Positions 11,449 through 24,832 of a DNA stretch of 64,000 nt are shown one piece after another; position 1 is the first letter of the stretch, and every line of letters starts with the position of its first letter. Below the pieces are notes generated by a model, which made no database searches, was not told where the DNA came from, and was given only the letters and a program-made list of their open reading frames with translations. This DNA comes from Rhabditoides inermis (Eukaryota > Nematoda > Chromadorea > Rhabditida > Rhabditidae): assembly GCA_963966185.1 (NCBI GenBank), contig CAWZYM010000374.1:1-64000 (forward strand), given 5' to 3'. Position numbers and translations under genes: made by a program.

Positions 11449-12548
11449 CTAACTCTCTGATATTTCACTTACCTTTTTCCTCAACGGAGCATACATAAAA
11501 ATTAAAATCCACGGTTGTGGAATGAATGAAATATCGTTGACGAAAAATTGCACGAGCAAGACCACATTCACAATTTGATCGTCAAACGAGATGTATAGAT
11601 AGAAATATATAACGATCTAAACATAACAAAGTAATTGAAGCAACCGTAACCAAATTGCTCACTTGAACAATACAGTGGAGAATGCATCCAAACGCCATTG
11701 AAATACCAACTACAAACAGGTTGAACTCGGCTCTTTTCGACTGCACGGAAGATTGTCGCAAGGCGACACAGCTTACTATAGTACAGGTAACTGTGATTAC
11801 AGCAGTTATTGCGCCTACAGCTGCAGAAATTTGACTGTTGTCTGGCTGAAATTGATTTGTGAAAACGTTTGCCTCTAGATTCTCTAGATACTCACGAATC
11901 CTTTGATAACACGTTTCCACAACAATATGCATCTTTTCGGAGAGAACATTGCACCATAGGTTGGTGAGATGTACAAATGGGGAAAAAGAACCAGTGAACA
12001 ACTACACATATTGTCCATGCTATAGACATGGTTAGACGCCGATTCCAAATCTGAGTGTGATTCATTCATTTTTCAAATTCCAGTTACTTTCTCAAACTCA
12101 CCCGATTATATGTAAGTGGGAACAAAATACTGGTCATTCGGTTGATGACAAGTACAGTAGCCGTTATGTAAACGCCGGATTTCGAAGAGTATGCGAAAAC
12201 ATGGAATGGAACCAGAAAATAGGTAGGATAGTAGAAGTAGCGTTGAAGAATGCCACAGAGAAAACCACTGTAAGGAAGTCGAAAATGGAGCACGTTCAGT
12301 AGAAACGCTACAATAGCCTGAAAATCACTATATAATAGTTAATTAATAAAAAAATAGCCTACGTGTCCCGAGAACCACGCGTAAATCGAGAAGAATGAGT
12401 TGTTGCTTATTCGACGTTTGATGTGGTAGATAATGTAGATGAACAATACTACTGTCGGACAGCCATACAGTAATTGAACGATGAGAAAGTATTTCACAGA
12501 CGCATCGGAAAGGTAGACGTTCTCTCGCAATGTAAAGTTTTTATCCAT
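11449..12548 (-). CDS. srv-like 7TM chemoreceptor (Srg superfamily)
   Basis: A multi-exon serpentine receptor. Exon 1 (12360-12548) gives MDKNFTLRENVYL and TM1. Exon 2 (about 12108-12320) gives TM2-3 and ends with NRMTSILFPLTYNR, the nematode chemoreceptor equivalent of the DRY region. Exon 3 (about 11885-12052) continues with IWNRRLTMSIAWTICVVV. The next exon (from about 11835) holds TM5-6, including AITAVITVTCTIVSCVAL. The last part carries TM7 with PQPWILIFMYAPLRKK, typical of Srv/Srg proteins. Introns are short. The stop is taken at 11451-11449 by reading through GTAAGT after RKK; a further small exon is possible. These receptors sit in sensory cilia and detect environmental chemicals; the ligand is unknown. 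Confidence 0.72.
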
Positions 12549-13230
12549 ATTTTGGTATGTCTTGTACACATACACCTACATGAGTATTTTAACATAAAAT
12601 TACGCATTATATAGTCGCTCAGTCACGGTACTTAATTTCCTTTGATGTTCCTTCCGAAGGAAACATGATTATGTTTCTACTACAAGTTTAGAAACGGAAA
12701 CTGATGTATGAATAATACACAATATTTACAGTACAAAGGAAATTGAGAATTGTCATTTACAGTACTACTTTTACTTGAAGGAGCATGCAGCTCTAAATTT
12801 GGTAGGTGAACAACGCTTCCTATGTCCTGAGTGAAAATACTTCATTCACAATGAACATTAACATCGCAAAGTCGTAGTGAGAAATACCGAAAATTCGCCC
12901 TATGCCGACAGCACATGTGCAAGAGAGCACGTGAAGGGAAGAGAGCGCAGAATGGCGGAAATTAGAAAAGTTTTTGCTTAGAGCAATGTAATGAGCGTTT
13001 CTGATCACCGGGAGAACGTAGAACATTTACTCACCCCGCAATGACTGACCGTTTCGTGACAGCGCCATTACAAGTTACAAAAACGACAATCCACAAACAA
13101 CGTTTTTTGTTTGTTTTCATTAGTCCACTTTTTCGGCCACGCAATGGTTTTTTTTCTATAAATGATGTAAACGATTAAAATATCGACGAATCGTCTTCGA
13201 ATACATTGAAACTGGTCAGACACTATGTGC

Positions 13231-13231
<1 letters not shown>

Positions 13232-13278
<47 letters not shown>

Positions 13279-13287
13279 ATCCCTCTG

Positions 13288-13347
<60 letters not shown>
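13232..13347. repeat. (CT)n microsatellite
   Basis: Two CT blocks split by a short TATCCCTCTGCC-like interruption, 130 bases upstream of the SLC4 ATG. Confidence 0.95.
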
Positions 13348-13350
<3 letters not shown>

Positions 13351-13471
13351 CTTTCTCCTTCTCATTTCAGTGCCGCCCGCACTCTGATCATAGACATTAC
13401 GGTGTGAACTTATTGATCTGATTATCTCTGATTATCATCTTTTCGCGCATTGTTTGTTTCATTTCCCTTGT

Positions 13472-13477
13472 TTCAGA
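13472..13477 (+). promoter_or_regulatory. Candidate trans-splice (SL) acceptor before the SLC4 ATG
   Basis: TTTCAG at 13471-13476 is followed by one base and then the ATG at 13478, with a pyrimidine-rich run before it. In nematodes this arrangement is typical of spliced-leader addition. A cis intron with an upstream non-coding exon cannot be excluded. Confidence 0.45.
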
Positions 13478-15895
13478 ATGGATGGCTTGCTCCACAGGTC
13501 CTTCGACAAACATGACTACAAACAGTTTGATGTGGAGGTTAGTGATTTGATTGCAATCTAACACACGTAAGTAGAATAACAGGAAACGACAGATCTGATC
13601 AGAATGGTTGCGATTTCTACCATTCTACCATTTGAGCATTGACAACTTTTTCAGGTTCGCGGTGCTCTAGACCATAATAGCATATTTGCGAACGCCACTA
13701 TTGTACCACACATGCACGAAGATACTAGAAAAGCGGTGATTGACACGTGAGTTGTTACAACAATTTTCACATAACTTTTTAAAGAAAACTACTGGTCATG
13801 CCAATGAGGCTGTTTCGCAAGAGATTGAGATGTTCAGTGTTCTTACCCAACTGCTTCTCGACTCATCGGAAGTTATTGATCCGGTCGCAGCAAGACATGC
13901 ACTGATGGCGTTCCCAGATGGTGATTCAGGTCGGTTTTGTCTTTTGTGTTCTTTAGTTGTCCGACACGTTTTCTATATCAACGAACTACTAATAAGGGAC
14001 GAGGATACTTTCTATCAGACGCCTTTGACCCGGTTTGGGGTAGCAAATCAACGGGCGTTGACGCTCCTGTTGTAATATATGTGTATGTGTATGAATATGA
14101 CATGACTGTTTTGACGGGATCTGCACTTTTCTCCTCCAGAATTCTTTCTTCACAACACTCTCTCCGGGTACAGGGCAGTGGGCGAAGATGTGGTCGTTGA
14201 TGCGAGATGGATCGTCGCGTTGTGAGTACGTTTACATTCGCAAATATACGTTTCATATACAGATTTCCATGACAACTTTCACGATACGTTTCCATCATTC
14301 TTCAAAGTGCAACACTGTTTTATTCACTCAATTTGCATATGTTTTTGCATATATACTATATACTGATGGTCGGCAATAGCAGAATCCTTTTCGAGATTCA
14401 AAATTTGACAAATCATCGCAAAAAGTTTACCACAACCACACTCACACCCATACTCGTACTCAGTGCCTCTCTGGACCAGCTCTCGTCTCGTCGCGTGTGC
14501 ATCGGCCAGCTCCGTTCTCCCGTCCACTTCGGAGTGGGCAGCGAGGCCATCCGAATAGTCGCCGTCGTCATAGCCCCGACACATCAGGTGTGTGTGTGTG
14601 TGTGTGTGTTACATAAACTGAACTTAGCTAACTCAATGTTTCATCGCGGCTAGTTTTTCATCACTACCGTTAATTTGTTTTCAGAAGCCCTCGAAGACCA
14701 CGTTTGAAACTGCCCGCTCCCTCGCCACTCTCTTCTCGCAGTCTGTCGATAGACTGCAAGCGGCGAGCGATCAGAGGGAGGTGAGTCTTTTTGACTGACC
14801 ATTTCCGCACCGCGTACAAGTTGCACCCTTTTTTGAGGGAGATCATAGCGGTGTTAGGATTATGCTGATTTAGTCAATTGTAATATTGTGTTTCGCACAG
14901 TTCCGCGATATTCTGAGAGAAACCAGCGACGGTCTCTCGCGACGAGGCGAGATGGAACAGGAGGAGGAGAAGGTATGTACAATATTGTTTCAGGTTCCTG
15001 GAATGAAATATATTTTTAGATGGAATCCGAAGCGGATTCCTACTACGTCGGTCGCGGACTCTGCAACGATTTGCGAAGAAAGCTGCGGCACTACAAAAGC
15101 GACTATACTGACGGTAGATCGACTTCCACAACAATCAAATGAACCGTAACCGTCTTTTCAGCTTTTGTGGACTCGATCTCCATTCAGAAGACCATTTCAT
15201 CCACAGTGTTCCTTCTCTTCACTATTCTCCCAACTTCCATAGCCTATGGGATGTTGAATGAAGAAAACACGGGAAGTGTTGTCAGTGAGTGGAATACGTT
15301 TCATACGCAATACAAGTTCAGAAGAAAGCAAATCAAAACTCATCGATATTACGTTGCAAATATGACTATTGTTGTCACATGTTTGAATACGTTCCCGTAC
15401 CATTTCCAAATCAGAATGAACATGTGGAAAATAATATAGTCTTACGTTAGTTGGATCTACACGCAACGGAAAAAGAATTACTTGAAACTATTAAATTAGA
15501 GAGAGCGCACACCGACCTCTCTTTTGGCTCATTAGAAAAGGTCTTGCGCCAGTGGCGTGTCTTTGAAACTTTTTCTCAGGATCATTATTTTACTCACCAG
15601 TGTTTCAGCCGTTTCGAAAGTGATTGTGGGTCAGTGTATCGGTGGAGTGGTCTTCGCTCTGTTGGGAGGACAGCAGTTGCTCATTCTATCCACATCCGCT
15701 CCACTCAGCATATACATACATGGTGGGTAGGCGGTTTCCTACTTTGTTGGGTCTTCACCAAGTTGATTTGGTATACACATTTCGATATTTCCAGTAATCT
15801 TCCGACTATCTCTCTCCTATCATTGGTCATTTTGGGCAATGTACGCGACTGTTGGACTGTGGTGTCAGGTATGAGACAGGTAGACACGGAGAGAA

Positions 15896-15938
<43 letters not shown>

Positions 15939-17435
15939 AAGAAAGAAAGAAAGAGTAAGAGAGAGAGAGAGATCAAATATGTTCAGATGTTTGTGATTCT
16001 CTACGCTGTGTTCGAAGTGGCGGCAATCATGCGTTTTTGTAGAAGGTTAGTTGAAACATGGATTTTTGAACCGTATAATCAAAATAAAGTGGTTCACGAA
16101 TGACATAAACGTTTAAAACTATAATTTCCGCTCTAGCATGTCTTAGTTCAATATTTAATAATAAAGCACACATCAGATCGACCGAAGAAACCTTCTCTCT
16201 CTTCATATGCACCACTTTCTTCTACAAAGGACTAAAGGCTATGTATGATAGTGAGTTTGTTTTAGTTACTTACGGTTAAATATATCCTTTGATATTATCA
16301 CGTTTCTCGCGAGTTTTCATGAACATTGCGAGTGAAATGTATTGCAGACTACCACAGCTACACTGCTGGCTGTTCTGCTTCTCTCAATGCCACTCTCCCC
16401 TCCTCTCCCGACTCTCCATGTGACGCCGCTTCCTCCCTTCTCTTCTCTGGCATTGTACTGGCCACCCTATGGCTATCACTCTATCTCACACGGCTACGAC
16501 ACACACCGTGAGTAGTGATTGCAAGATAACTGACCACTTGCACCCGGCTTGCAGCTAGAACATTGTGCTCTAACTGTTTGACTTTCTTGATTTGTACATT
16601 TCAGGAATATTTAACTATACATTATACATAGTTCTTTCTTACAGTTTCTTCTCGCGTTTCATCCGGGATCTTCTCTCAGACTACGCCCTTCCACTGTCGG
16701 TGGCGGCTGTGGCTGTGACTGCGAGAGGAGGGTTCAGCTGGGTACATTGTGAGTATGTAGAGAGAGAGTTAGAGAGGGAGAGATAGAGAGATAGAGGGAG
16801 AGAGAGAAAGTCTTGCAGTGGACTCCTTCACCTACTCTCCGTCTGCAGTGGACGTCCACTGGATTCCCTTCTTCAATCTACCCATAGAGGCGCATCTCAC
16901 ATGTTGGTTTTCAAAAGAATTTGTGTTACGTTTTGGCTAGTATATAAAACATTATGAAAAGGTGTTTGCATTTTCTGTGTGGCAATGGACATTTTTACAG
17001 GTGTGATCCTGGCCTTCCCTCTCTCCGTTCTTTTCTTCATGGATCAACTATTGGTCACTAACACTGTCGACAACAAACAGAACAAGTGAGTTACTGGTAT
17101 TGATTTTCAAATGCTTTTTTCTTCAGTTTAAAGAAAGGCTCATCTCACCACTGGGATCTATTCGTCGTTGGAATACTCAATATAGGTCGGTTAAAGTGAA
17201 CACGTTTCAGTGATACTGTAAACAGCTGAATTGTAGTTTTGTGTAATGTTCCAACGTTGTGAAAACCAATAAAAGCAACTAACGTCTATGGCATACATAA
17301 CTACAAAAAAATTGGAGGCCTCTCGATATTCGGTCTGCCTTGGATGCATGGAGCCCTGCCACAGTCGTTCCTTCATCTGAAGGCATTGGCTGATCTACAA
17401 CATGTGAGGGAAGGTGGAGTCATCAGAGAGACGTG

Positions 17436-17532
<97 letters not shown>

Positions 17533-18368
17533 GGTGCTTTCCAGAATCGGCAAGGTGCGCGAGACCCGTGTCGCAGTCCTCGTTGCCCATCTTCTAATGA
17601 TTCCCATCTACACTTGTCTTCTCCCATACAGTCAGTATGTACCCACATCCCTGTTTTATGGTAAGTCTGAATTTTTATCACATTGTTTTATGCGATGTGA
17701 ATGAGGTCACTACGAACATCTCATTTACATTATTCATAGTCAGACAATCAGTAAATTCACTGTCTTTCTAGTAAGAACCAGTGCCTTCATTCCAGGTCTC
17801 TTCCTGTTCATGGCTCTCTCCTCTCTGATCGGGAATGAGTTCTGGTGTCGTGTGGTTCTCTTGTTCACTGAGCAACACTCCCATCCGCCCCTCCACTTCC
17901 TATCGGCTGTTCCCCAACGCACTGTGCACGCATTCACAGCCGTCCAAGCAGTCCAGGTGAGATACGTTTACGATTAGGCTGATACGTTTCCTGACTGGTA
18001 CATGAGACGATGGGCAATAATCTAATAATATGTAAATAACAAGCCGATGTAGAGCTAAAACAACCTCCAAAAAGTCACACTATTTTTTAAATGATTTGTC
18101 TGTTCTCTTTCAATACAAGTTTCATACCATGCTAATAATCCAAATACGAACACGTGCTAATAAAGTCTGAATCCGAATACAAACACTCAAGTTTTAAAAT
18201 CTTTTCTCATTGCAGCTGCTGGTTCTTCTGTGTGTTGGATTCGCCCCGTCTCCCTTCATTCGAATGGCTTTTCCACTCGTCATCGCAGCTTTCATACCAG
18301 TCAGACATATCTTACTACCAAGAATATTCCAGAAAAGACATCTCAAAGCGATCGATAGCGTACACTGA
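13478..18368 (+). CDS. SLC4-family anion/bicarbonate or borate transporter
   Basis: A gene of about 17 exons that reads in frame when short GT-AG introns are removed. The N-terminal cytoplasmic part includes SEVIDPVAARHALMAFPDG, GYRAVGEDVVVDARWIVAL and ETARSLATLFSQSVDRL. The membrane domain starts at SIQKTISSTVFLLFTILPTS and includes VGQCIGGVVFALLGGQQLLI, FFNLPIEAHLTCVILAF, NVYGIHNYKKIGG and GLPWMHGALPQSFLHLKAL. The last block matches the conserved SLC4 GLPW...H...L motif. It ends FQKRHLKAIDSVH with a stop at 18366-18368. SLC4 proteins exchange or cotransport bicarbonate, chloride, borate or protons at the plasma membrane. The domain resembles the ABTS/SLC4A11-BOR1 group, but substrate cannot be assigned. 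The start follows a TTTCAG. GA arrays in introns at 15886-15972 and 17440-17532. Confidence 0.88.
17440..17532. repeat. (GA)n microsatellite
   Basis: About 45 GA units beginning directly after the donor GTGAGTAGAGAG in an SLC4 intron. Confidence 0.95.
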
Positions 18369-18381
18369 ATTATTTTTTTGA

Positions 18382-18387
18382 AATAAA
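18382..18387 (+). terminator. Poly(A) signal AATAAA of the SLC4 gene
   Basis: AATAAA 14 bases after the SLC4 stop codon, just before the LINE fragment starts. Confidence 0.7.
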
Positions 18388-18402
18388 ATACATTCAACAT
18401 AG

Positions 18403-19340
18403 TTCTCGCCTCTCTGTGACATCACTTTCGGTGTTCCACAGGAAACAGTTCTCGGCCCGATAGTGTTCAACATCTACTCGGCTGATCTCATCCCGCTCAT
18501 CCGGCCACTCGCTACCTGCAAGATGTACGCCGACGATGTGAAGGTCTACATCACCTGCTCTCCTGACGGTGATCGGTCACCCCTCCAGACCGCTATCAAC
18601 GTCGTCAACGACTGGGCATTTACATGGCAACTCCCCCTTGCTGGTCACAAAACCAAGGTACTTCACATTGGGCGTAAAAACCCAAAGCACCAGTACCTGG
18701 TGGCCGGCGCCGCCATTGACTCTGTCGAGGAAATGGTCGACCTGGGATTCACCATCACTTCCAACCTGCACTTTGGCCGCCACTGCAATCGGATCTACGC
18801 CAACGCCAACAAAGCAGCTGGAGAGGGTACAAAACTACGTCACCCGACTCATTCTTGGTCGGTGTAACAGCGTCAGCCATGGAGCTAACCATCGCAATGC
18901 GATTCTGGGCCTGCACTGACTTTAGCAACGGCGGCATGTCAAGGACCTCGTGATGTTCTACAAGATTCTGGTCGGATTCGTCGCCATTGACCGGGAAGGG
19001 TTGTTTGACCTACGCCCTTCCCGGGGTTTACGCGCTCATGCATGAAATACGGGTTGTCCGACCTCGATTGCGAGTCAGCGCCCGGGAACATGTATTCAAT
19101 GTCCGTGTCACTAGCTTTTCTCACCTGCTTCCTAGTAGCTGTCTAAACACAATGGCCCCGTCTGCTGCGCTTTCCCCTGCCGCTTTCCAACGGTGGCTCC
19201 CCATTTGAGATTCGTTTTGTTGTATTTTTTCCTATCTTGTCATGTTTGTCCATATTTCTTTATTTGCACGAGTTGTTAAAAACTCGTATAAATTATTATT
19301 TTTTGTTTGTTCATGAATACCATAGATACATCAATCCATC
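18403..19340 (+). pseudogene. LINE reverse transcriptase fragment
   Basis: Begins inside RT with GVPQETVLGPIVFNIYSADL and YADDVKVYITC (normal LINE motifs GVPQGSxLGP and YADD), then INVVNDWAFTWQL and LHIGRKNPKHQYL. The open frame ends at 18867 with a frameshift and missing residues. A second frame continues LERVQNYVTRLILGR, then DLVMFYKILVGF. A short repeat tail (ATCAATCC twice) is near 19330. It is 5' truncated, just downstream of the SLC4 poly(A) signal, and cannot be functional. It is the same broad non-LTR class as 61850-63780 but clearly diverged from it. Confidence 0.85.
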
Positions 19341-19764
19341 AATCCAACGCTTTTAGCGAAGAACATCCCCATATGTATACGTCAATAGATCATTTATTAA
19401 ACAATGTAGAATAAGTTCAATCATTTCGTGTTCTACTTTTGACACCAGCTTCCCCTGAGTCTGAATGGAGTACAGCACCAGGAACCCGCGCGACGGACGC
19501 GAACTGAAAACGGAGAAGATGTTTCAGTGATATAAAGTTATCAAGTTTTTCAGTGATATAAAGTTATCAATTCTTGAAATGCGTTTTGTTTCTTTTCTAT
19601 TCTTAGCGCTACTATATACGCATTGATGCTATTCGAATATGCTTCTCCTCATCCTCATAAGTGATGTGATTGCGTGCGAGAACCAATCGACATTCGGAAC
19701 ATGAACCTATTGAGAATAAATTCCCGATTATTGTTATTAGTAATTCATGCAAGAACTAATCAAT
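19341..19764. other. 3' flank of astacin gene; possible last exon
   Basis: Mostly AT-rich. Minus strand 19440-19512 begins after TTTTCAG and could encode a short last exon (RGFLVLYSIQTQGKL in one frame), but no frame is compelling. Confidence 0.3.
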
Positions 19765-20956
19765 GTCAACCAGTTTTCCCGTCCAAGTATATTTTCTCAC
19801 ACACACCATGTTCCTCCTTCTCTCTGTGCGGATCAGCAAGGAGTGACGTCATCTGCGGTTCTTCCGGCCCTTCCGGTCCTTCAGCCTGCCTCTTTCCTCT
19901 GATGGTCGTCCCCGGCTGGCATGGCTGCAGGTTGCACGCCTGCGTCTGTTGTGTGCCTCCGCTGAAAGGAGAAGAAGATTGATCGATTACTTACTACTTC
20001 AATCTTGACTTGCTTGCAGTTTGGTGTAACCGCCTCTTTTTGTTTCCACGCTTTTATCCGCTTTTATCGCAAGCCGTCTGGCTCTGTTCTACGCGACAGT
20101 GCGTGGCTTGGATGGCTTATTGCGAGAGTAAGTGTTGCTCACCGGCAGCGTCCCCTGGTGCACCTCCTGGTTCTCTGTCTGGTGCCACACCCGCCGCACC
20201 GCTCGCTGCAACCCGACCACCCAGACCAAGACGACCACACCTGAACGGGGGTTGATAGTGTCTTTTCGAAACAATCATTTCAAAAAGTCGAACAGTTGTG
20301 TAGAGAATATCAATAGCACTGCTACTTGAATGAGTGAGTTGGATGACTCATTGATGTATGACTCACCCCAGTAGGCGTGTCCATCATAGCGGGAGGACCG
20401 GGAGCGTGCGAGCGCTGCGCGATCGGTTCTGAAGGTTGTAGGGGTTGTATATGTACTATTTTATATATTCACTCACGCTAGTATCTCTACTACGAATTCA
20501 TTCATCAGCCCAGTTTACATCACCCTTGAAACGTATACATTGCTGTCGATTCTCAAGATAATTTATCTATATGTCCCGAACCCATTGATGTCAGGACATT
20601 ATTCACATTTCACAATGCCCCTGAAACGTATGTATGTATCTCCACCCCACTCACCTATCCGGTACCGTATGACGAATTGACTGCTGGTTGCTGCGTGTGA
20701 TATGACGAATATGCTGTGTCCACTGGATACTGTCTGTCCTCCGACCGCCCGACAACACTGCCGCATACCCGTCCGGTCAAAGTCACGCTCGTATTTCACC
20801 TCAATGGTCACCAGTGTTTTTAAAGACTCGCTCCTTCAATCTACATTATGAGAGGTTAAGCAAACTGTGCGACTTTCTCTGGCAATGAGAATGATATGTT
20901 TACGTTTCACCAGCGAATCAAAGTTCACAGCGGGTGTAATCGCTCTTCCGTGTCCC

Positions 20957-21025
<69 letters not shown>

Positions 21026-21751
21026 TCTGACGTTTCTCACATACACAATAGTCGGTGAATCTTGGTGAAAGAAAGGGTGCTCTCTCTGACATGTCGCCTT
21101 CCCACCTCCACATATTCCTCGCACGTGGGCGCGCACTGGAAGTAGGCGTGTGCTATCTCGAACCGGATACGCTGGCCAGGCTGCAATCGAGGAATTCATA
21201 GTCTTAATGTTTCTCCAATCCAGTCAATGTAGTTGTAGAGTACACATTAGATGGATCATATCACTGAGGATAAATTATTGATCTGACTGACCGCTGTGAT
21301 TCTCCAATAGCAGCTGCTGGATCCGGAGTAGGAGAGGTTGCGCCACTGAGAGTCTGCGTTCAGGTCTCCGCCGCACACTCAACATTATCCTTTGGTTCTT
21401 TGGTTAACATTATCATTTTTCAATTTTGACTTTTCTCAATTTTTTTCCAGTAGAGCGGAGAGGAGGAATATACTGGTGGTTTGTCGTGGTTGTCTGATCC
21501 GCGTGTTGTATATAGTCCTTGATTCTCAATCGTTAATCCTTTCTGTCCCAATACAGTAAACATGTTGCAAATAAAATACATACCGATAATAATCAATGTA
21601 CCCACCACTGGGTTGCAGTCGGTCGCAGTAGGTGCCTCCCAAACCAGTGGGACAGCGACACACATTACAGTTGTTGGGGTCGGGGTAGCCACCGTTGGCA
21701 CAAGGAAGGGAGTTGCGACAGATGGCTGAAAGTAGATATAGAGGTAGATGA

Positions 21752-21793
<42 letters not shown>

Positions 21794-24789
21794 AAGGACT
21801 CACCTGAGCAGTACAGTTTATTGAGTGCCTTCACATCGAGGAACGATGGCTCCACTCTGTTCCCGACAGTCGATCGATACAGCGGATTTTTCGGGTCGAC
21901 CGTAATCAGGTTGGAGCCTTTCGAAAACGCCTGAAAAAAACGAAGAAACTAGAATGTCTTTCTTTTTTGTACCATCACTACAATTACGAACAAACTGTAT
22001 GTCGGGTTTTTAAAGGTTTTGTGAAACGTATCGTGTCGCTCACATTGATAGCGTAGTGCATGACGGACGAACTGACCGGCAGTGCCAGTCACTGCGTTCG
22101 CCGTATTGATACTGGAAGTATGTGGATTGCTAGGGTGATTGACGTGCGGAAGGCCCCCCCCTAACCAATGAAAGCTTGTCGCGTGCAGAATCACAGAATT
22201 ACGTTCTTGTTATTTGTTACTTTCATCGGTAGAAATAATTCTCTTTCAAAAAAGTACACGAGTAAAGAGGAGTGGTTTGTTTTGATCTAATTCAACAAAA
22301 GCACATGCATAAAATCTCTTCGCAGCTGACTAAAATTTCAAAACAAACCTGCTCTTTCGAACGATGTTTTAAAACTCTAATTGTTTTCTTGTTAGCATGT
22401 TGAGTTCAGGTATTCAGGATACTGTTAATCCCAACAAGTAACTTGCAACAAAATGTATGACACGATTATAGTGCATACTATATTTTTCATCGATATAGTG
22501 CATACTATATTTTTCATCGATCAGAAAGAGCAGGTTTGTTTTGAAATTTTAGTCAGCTGCGAAGAGATTTTATGCATGTGCTTTTGTTGAATTAGATCAA
22601 AACAAACCACTCCTCTTTACTCGTGTACTTTTTTGAAAGAGAATGGATGTCCTTTTCTCAAATTTCGAAGAAATTGTTTTTCAGGTTGATGTGCCGAACA
22701 TGTTATGTATACATATTCGAAACTTTAGAAAACGTATCCTGAATATGGAAACGCACTGCTTTGTCGAATCGCTCGTGCGCCTGCCAATGCCAGTCTCTCA
22801 TTGACACGCGCTATTTCGCGTCTCTCTCTCTTACCCACTCACTCCGCTCCGCACACTCCCCTCCCCCCACAGTTTTCGCGCCAAAACTGGGGCGGTGGCC
22901 TGGACGGCGAGCCGACACGAGAGTGGGTGAACGAAGGGCGGGGCATGCGCTCAGCCAATCAGAGTGCGCACGCAAGAGAGCCGAGCGACCAATGAGCGCA
23001 AAGTGCAGTGGGCGGAGCTTACGTGATGCACACCGTCGTCGCCGCCGCCGCCGCCGCCGTCGTAAACACGTTTAGTGGCAAAGCGGGAGAGAGCAAGAGA
23101 GGGCGGTTTTTGGATGCCGCAACCGATATTGGTTTCACGAATCATACTCATAGGTCTTACAAAGTGATATTCTAACAAATAACGCACACTAATTAAGTAT
23201 ATTGTATTAGAATAGAGAAATCGTGTGTGCCTTGGGAGTGGCGTGTTGCGCGCGTCACAGCTCAAAACAAACGGGCGCCGCTGCGCGCCGCCCCTAATGT
23301 GAGCAGCTAGAACAACAAATCCTGCTGTTGAGGCAGGAAACGTGTAAAAATAAGGTACCCACGTGACGTACTGGTCCCTCTCTGGCCTCGCCTGCTCGTG
23401 CCAGAATCCGAGAGCGTGCCCCACCTCGTGGCAGATGATACCCAGCTGGAAGAAAGGGTGTGGAGAGAGAACAGAACAAACGCCTTGCACAAATGACGGT
23501 TGTGTACGGTACCAGGAACGCATATTTAATCGCAAGTTGATGGCTATGTACCATGTACGAGATGAAAACAGTAGAAGATGAGAGTGAGACGACCCACCGT
23601 CTCGCATCCATATCCAATGGACACAGCCTGCGCGCCTCCGAGACGACCCACCGCCGAGTAGCAACTAGGAGTGGAGGGTAAGGTGTGTACAGTGTTTTTG
23701 AAACAGGTCTCCAAACTCTTCAAAAGCTGTATTGTTTAGAAGACGTTTCGATGAGACTGATCAGTTTCTGCACCAAGCGAATGTTTCTAAACAGTACCAA
23801 CTCACCCCTCTCCCCTGTAGAAGAGTATGTGATCGGCGGTCTCGGATGTGGTCAGCTGGAATCGCACGCAACTCGCGCGCTCGTAGAAAGAGAGAGCCTG
23901 CCGGATCTGCGTCTGCCACGTGCCTGTGAATGTGAAAATAAGTACTAACATAATCTAATCACGTTTCAGACAGTAAATATTTTCGTCTTATTGTAAAAAT
24001 TCACTAATCGGTATACGTGAATGGAATGACTGACTATCATCTTCCGCGAAGCGATAGGCAACGATCCCGCGCGGCCAGTGCTTGTTCGTATCCGAGACAG
24101 TCTTTCTGAAAATGAATACGTTTCTTATCATATGCATATACCAGACATCAAACAAAATAACCAATGTCATTGACTTTGTTCGTCTTCAACAACTATCTTA
24201 CGAAATCAAGATTCAGAAAACTCTTACATATCAGAGAACAAATATGTATATGCTACAGTATAGTAAAATATAAAAAAGTAAGTTTCCGTTCTCACCTCCG
24301 CGCCCTTCTTCCACCCTGGCTGATTCGACTCATCTGGGCCACCGTGAGAATCATATCAGCCTCGAACATTGCTCCGGCTACCTGAATCAAGTTTGATATC
24401 AAATCTGGAGAGAATTGATTAAAAGTTTTACCGGTACACTATGTGACATGTGTGAAACGTACCTATGTATCTATAATGTATCATTTCATTTTTACTGCTG
24501 TGGTTGTAGTGTATAGCCATTACAACCAGCGCGCAGCGGTGGTTGGTTTGTGTTAAGAATAACCGCGCGCTAGAATCCGCAAGAAGCGATTGATATTCAA
24601 CTGAAACAACCCGGATAATATTCTGATTTTCACTGTACCTGTCCGTTGCTGCGCAGTTCGTTTCGCGATCCAGAGGGAGGAATCGAGATGGTTTGAGGAT
24701 CCTGGACAAAACTTAGTTAGAAACTTCGAGATAGCTCTTGTTTACGACCAGTCGCAGAAGAGAACGTTGAGAGAAACTAGAAACAAAAG

Positions 24790-24832
<43 letters not shown>

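Larger units (their letters stand above)
12549..13477. other. Divergent intergenic region between receptor and SLC4 genes
   Basis: Shared upstream region of two divergent genes. It contains no recognisable exon. A long CT array occupies 13232-13347 close to the SLC4 start. Confidence 0.6.

Noticed and set aside
12820..13026. Possible extra receptor exon (- strand)
   Set aside because: No TM pattern or splice phase fits the srv-like gene.
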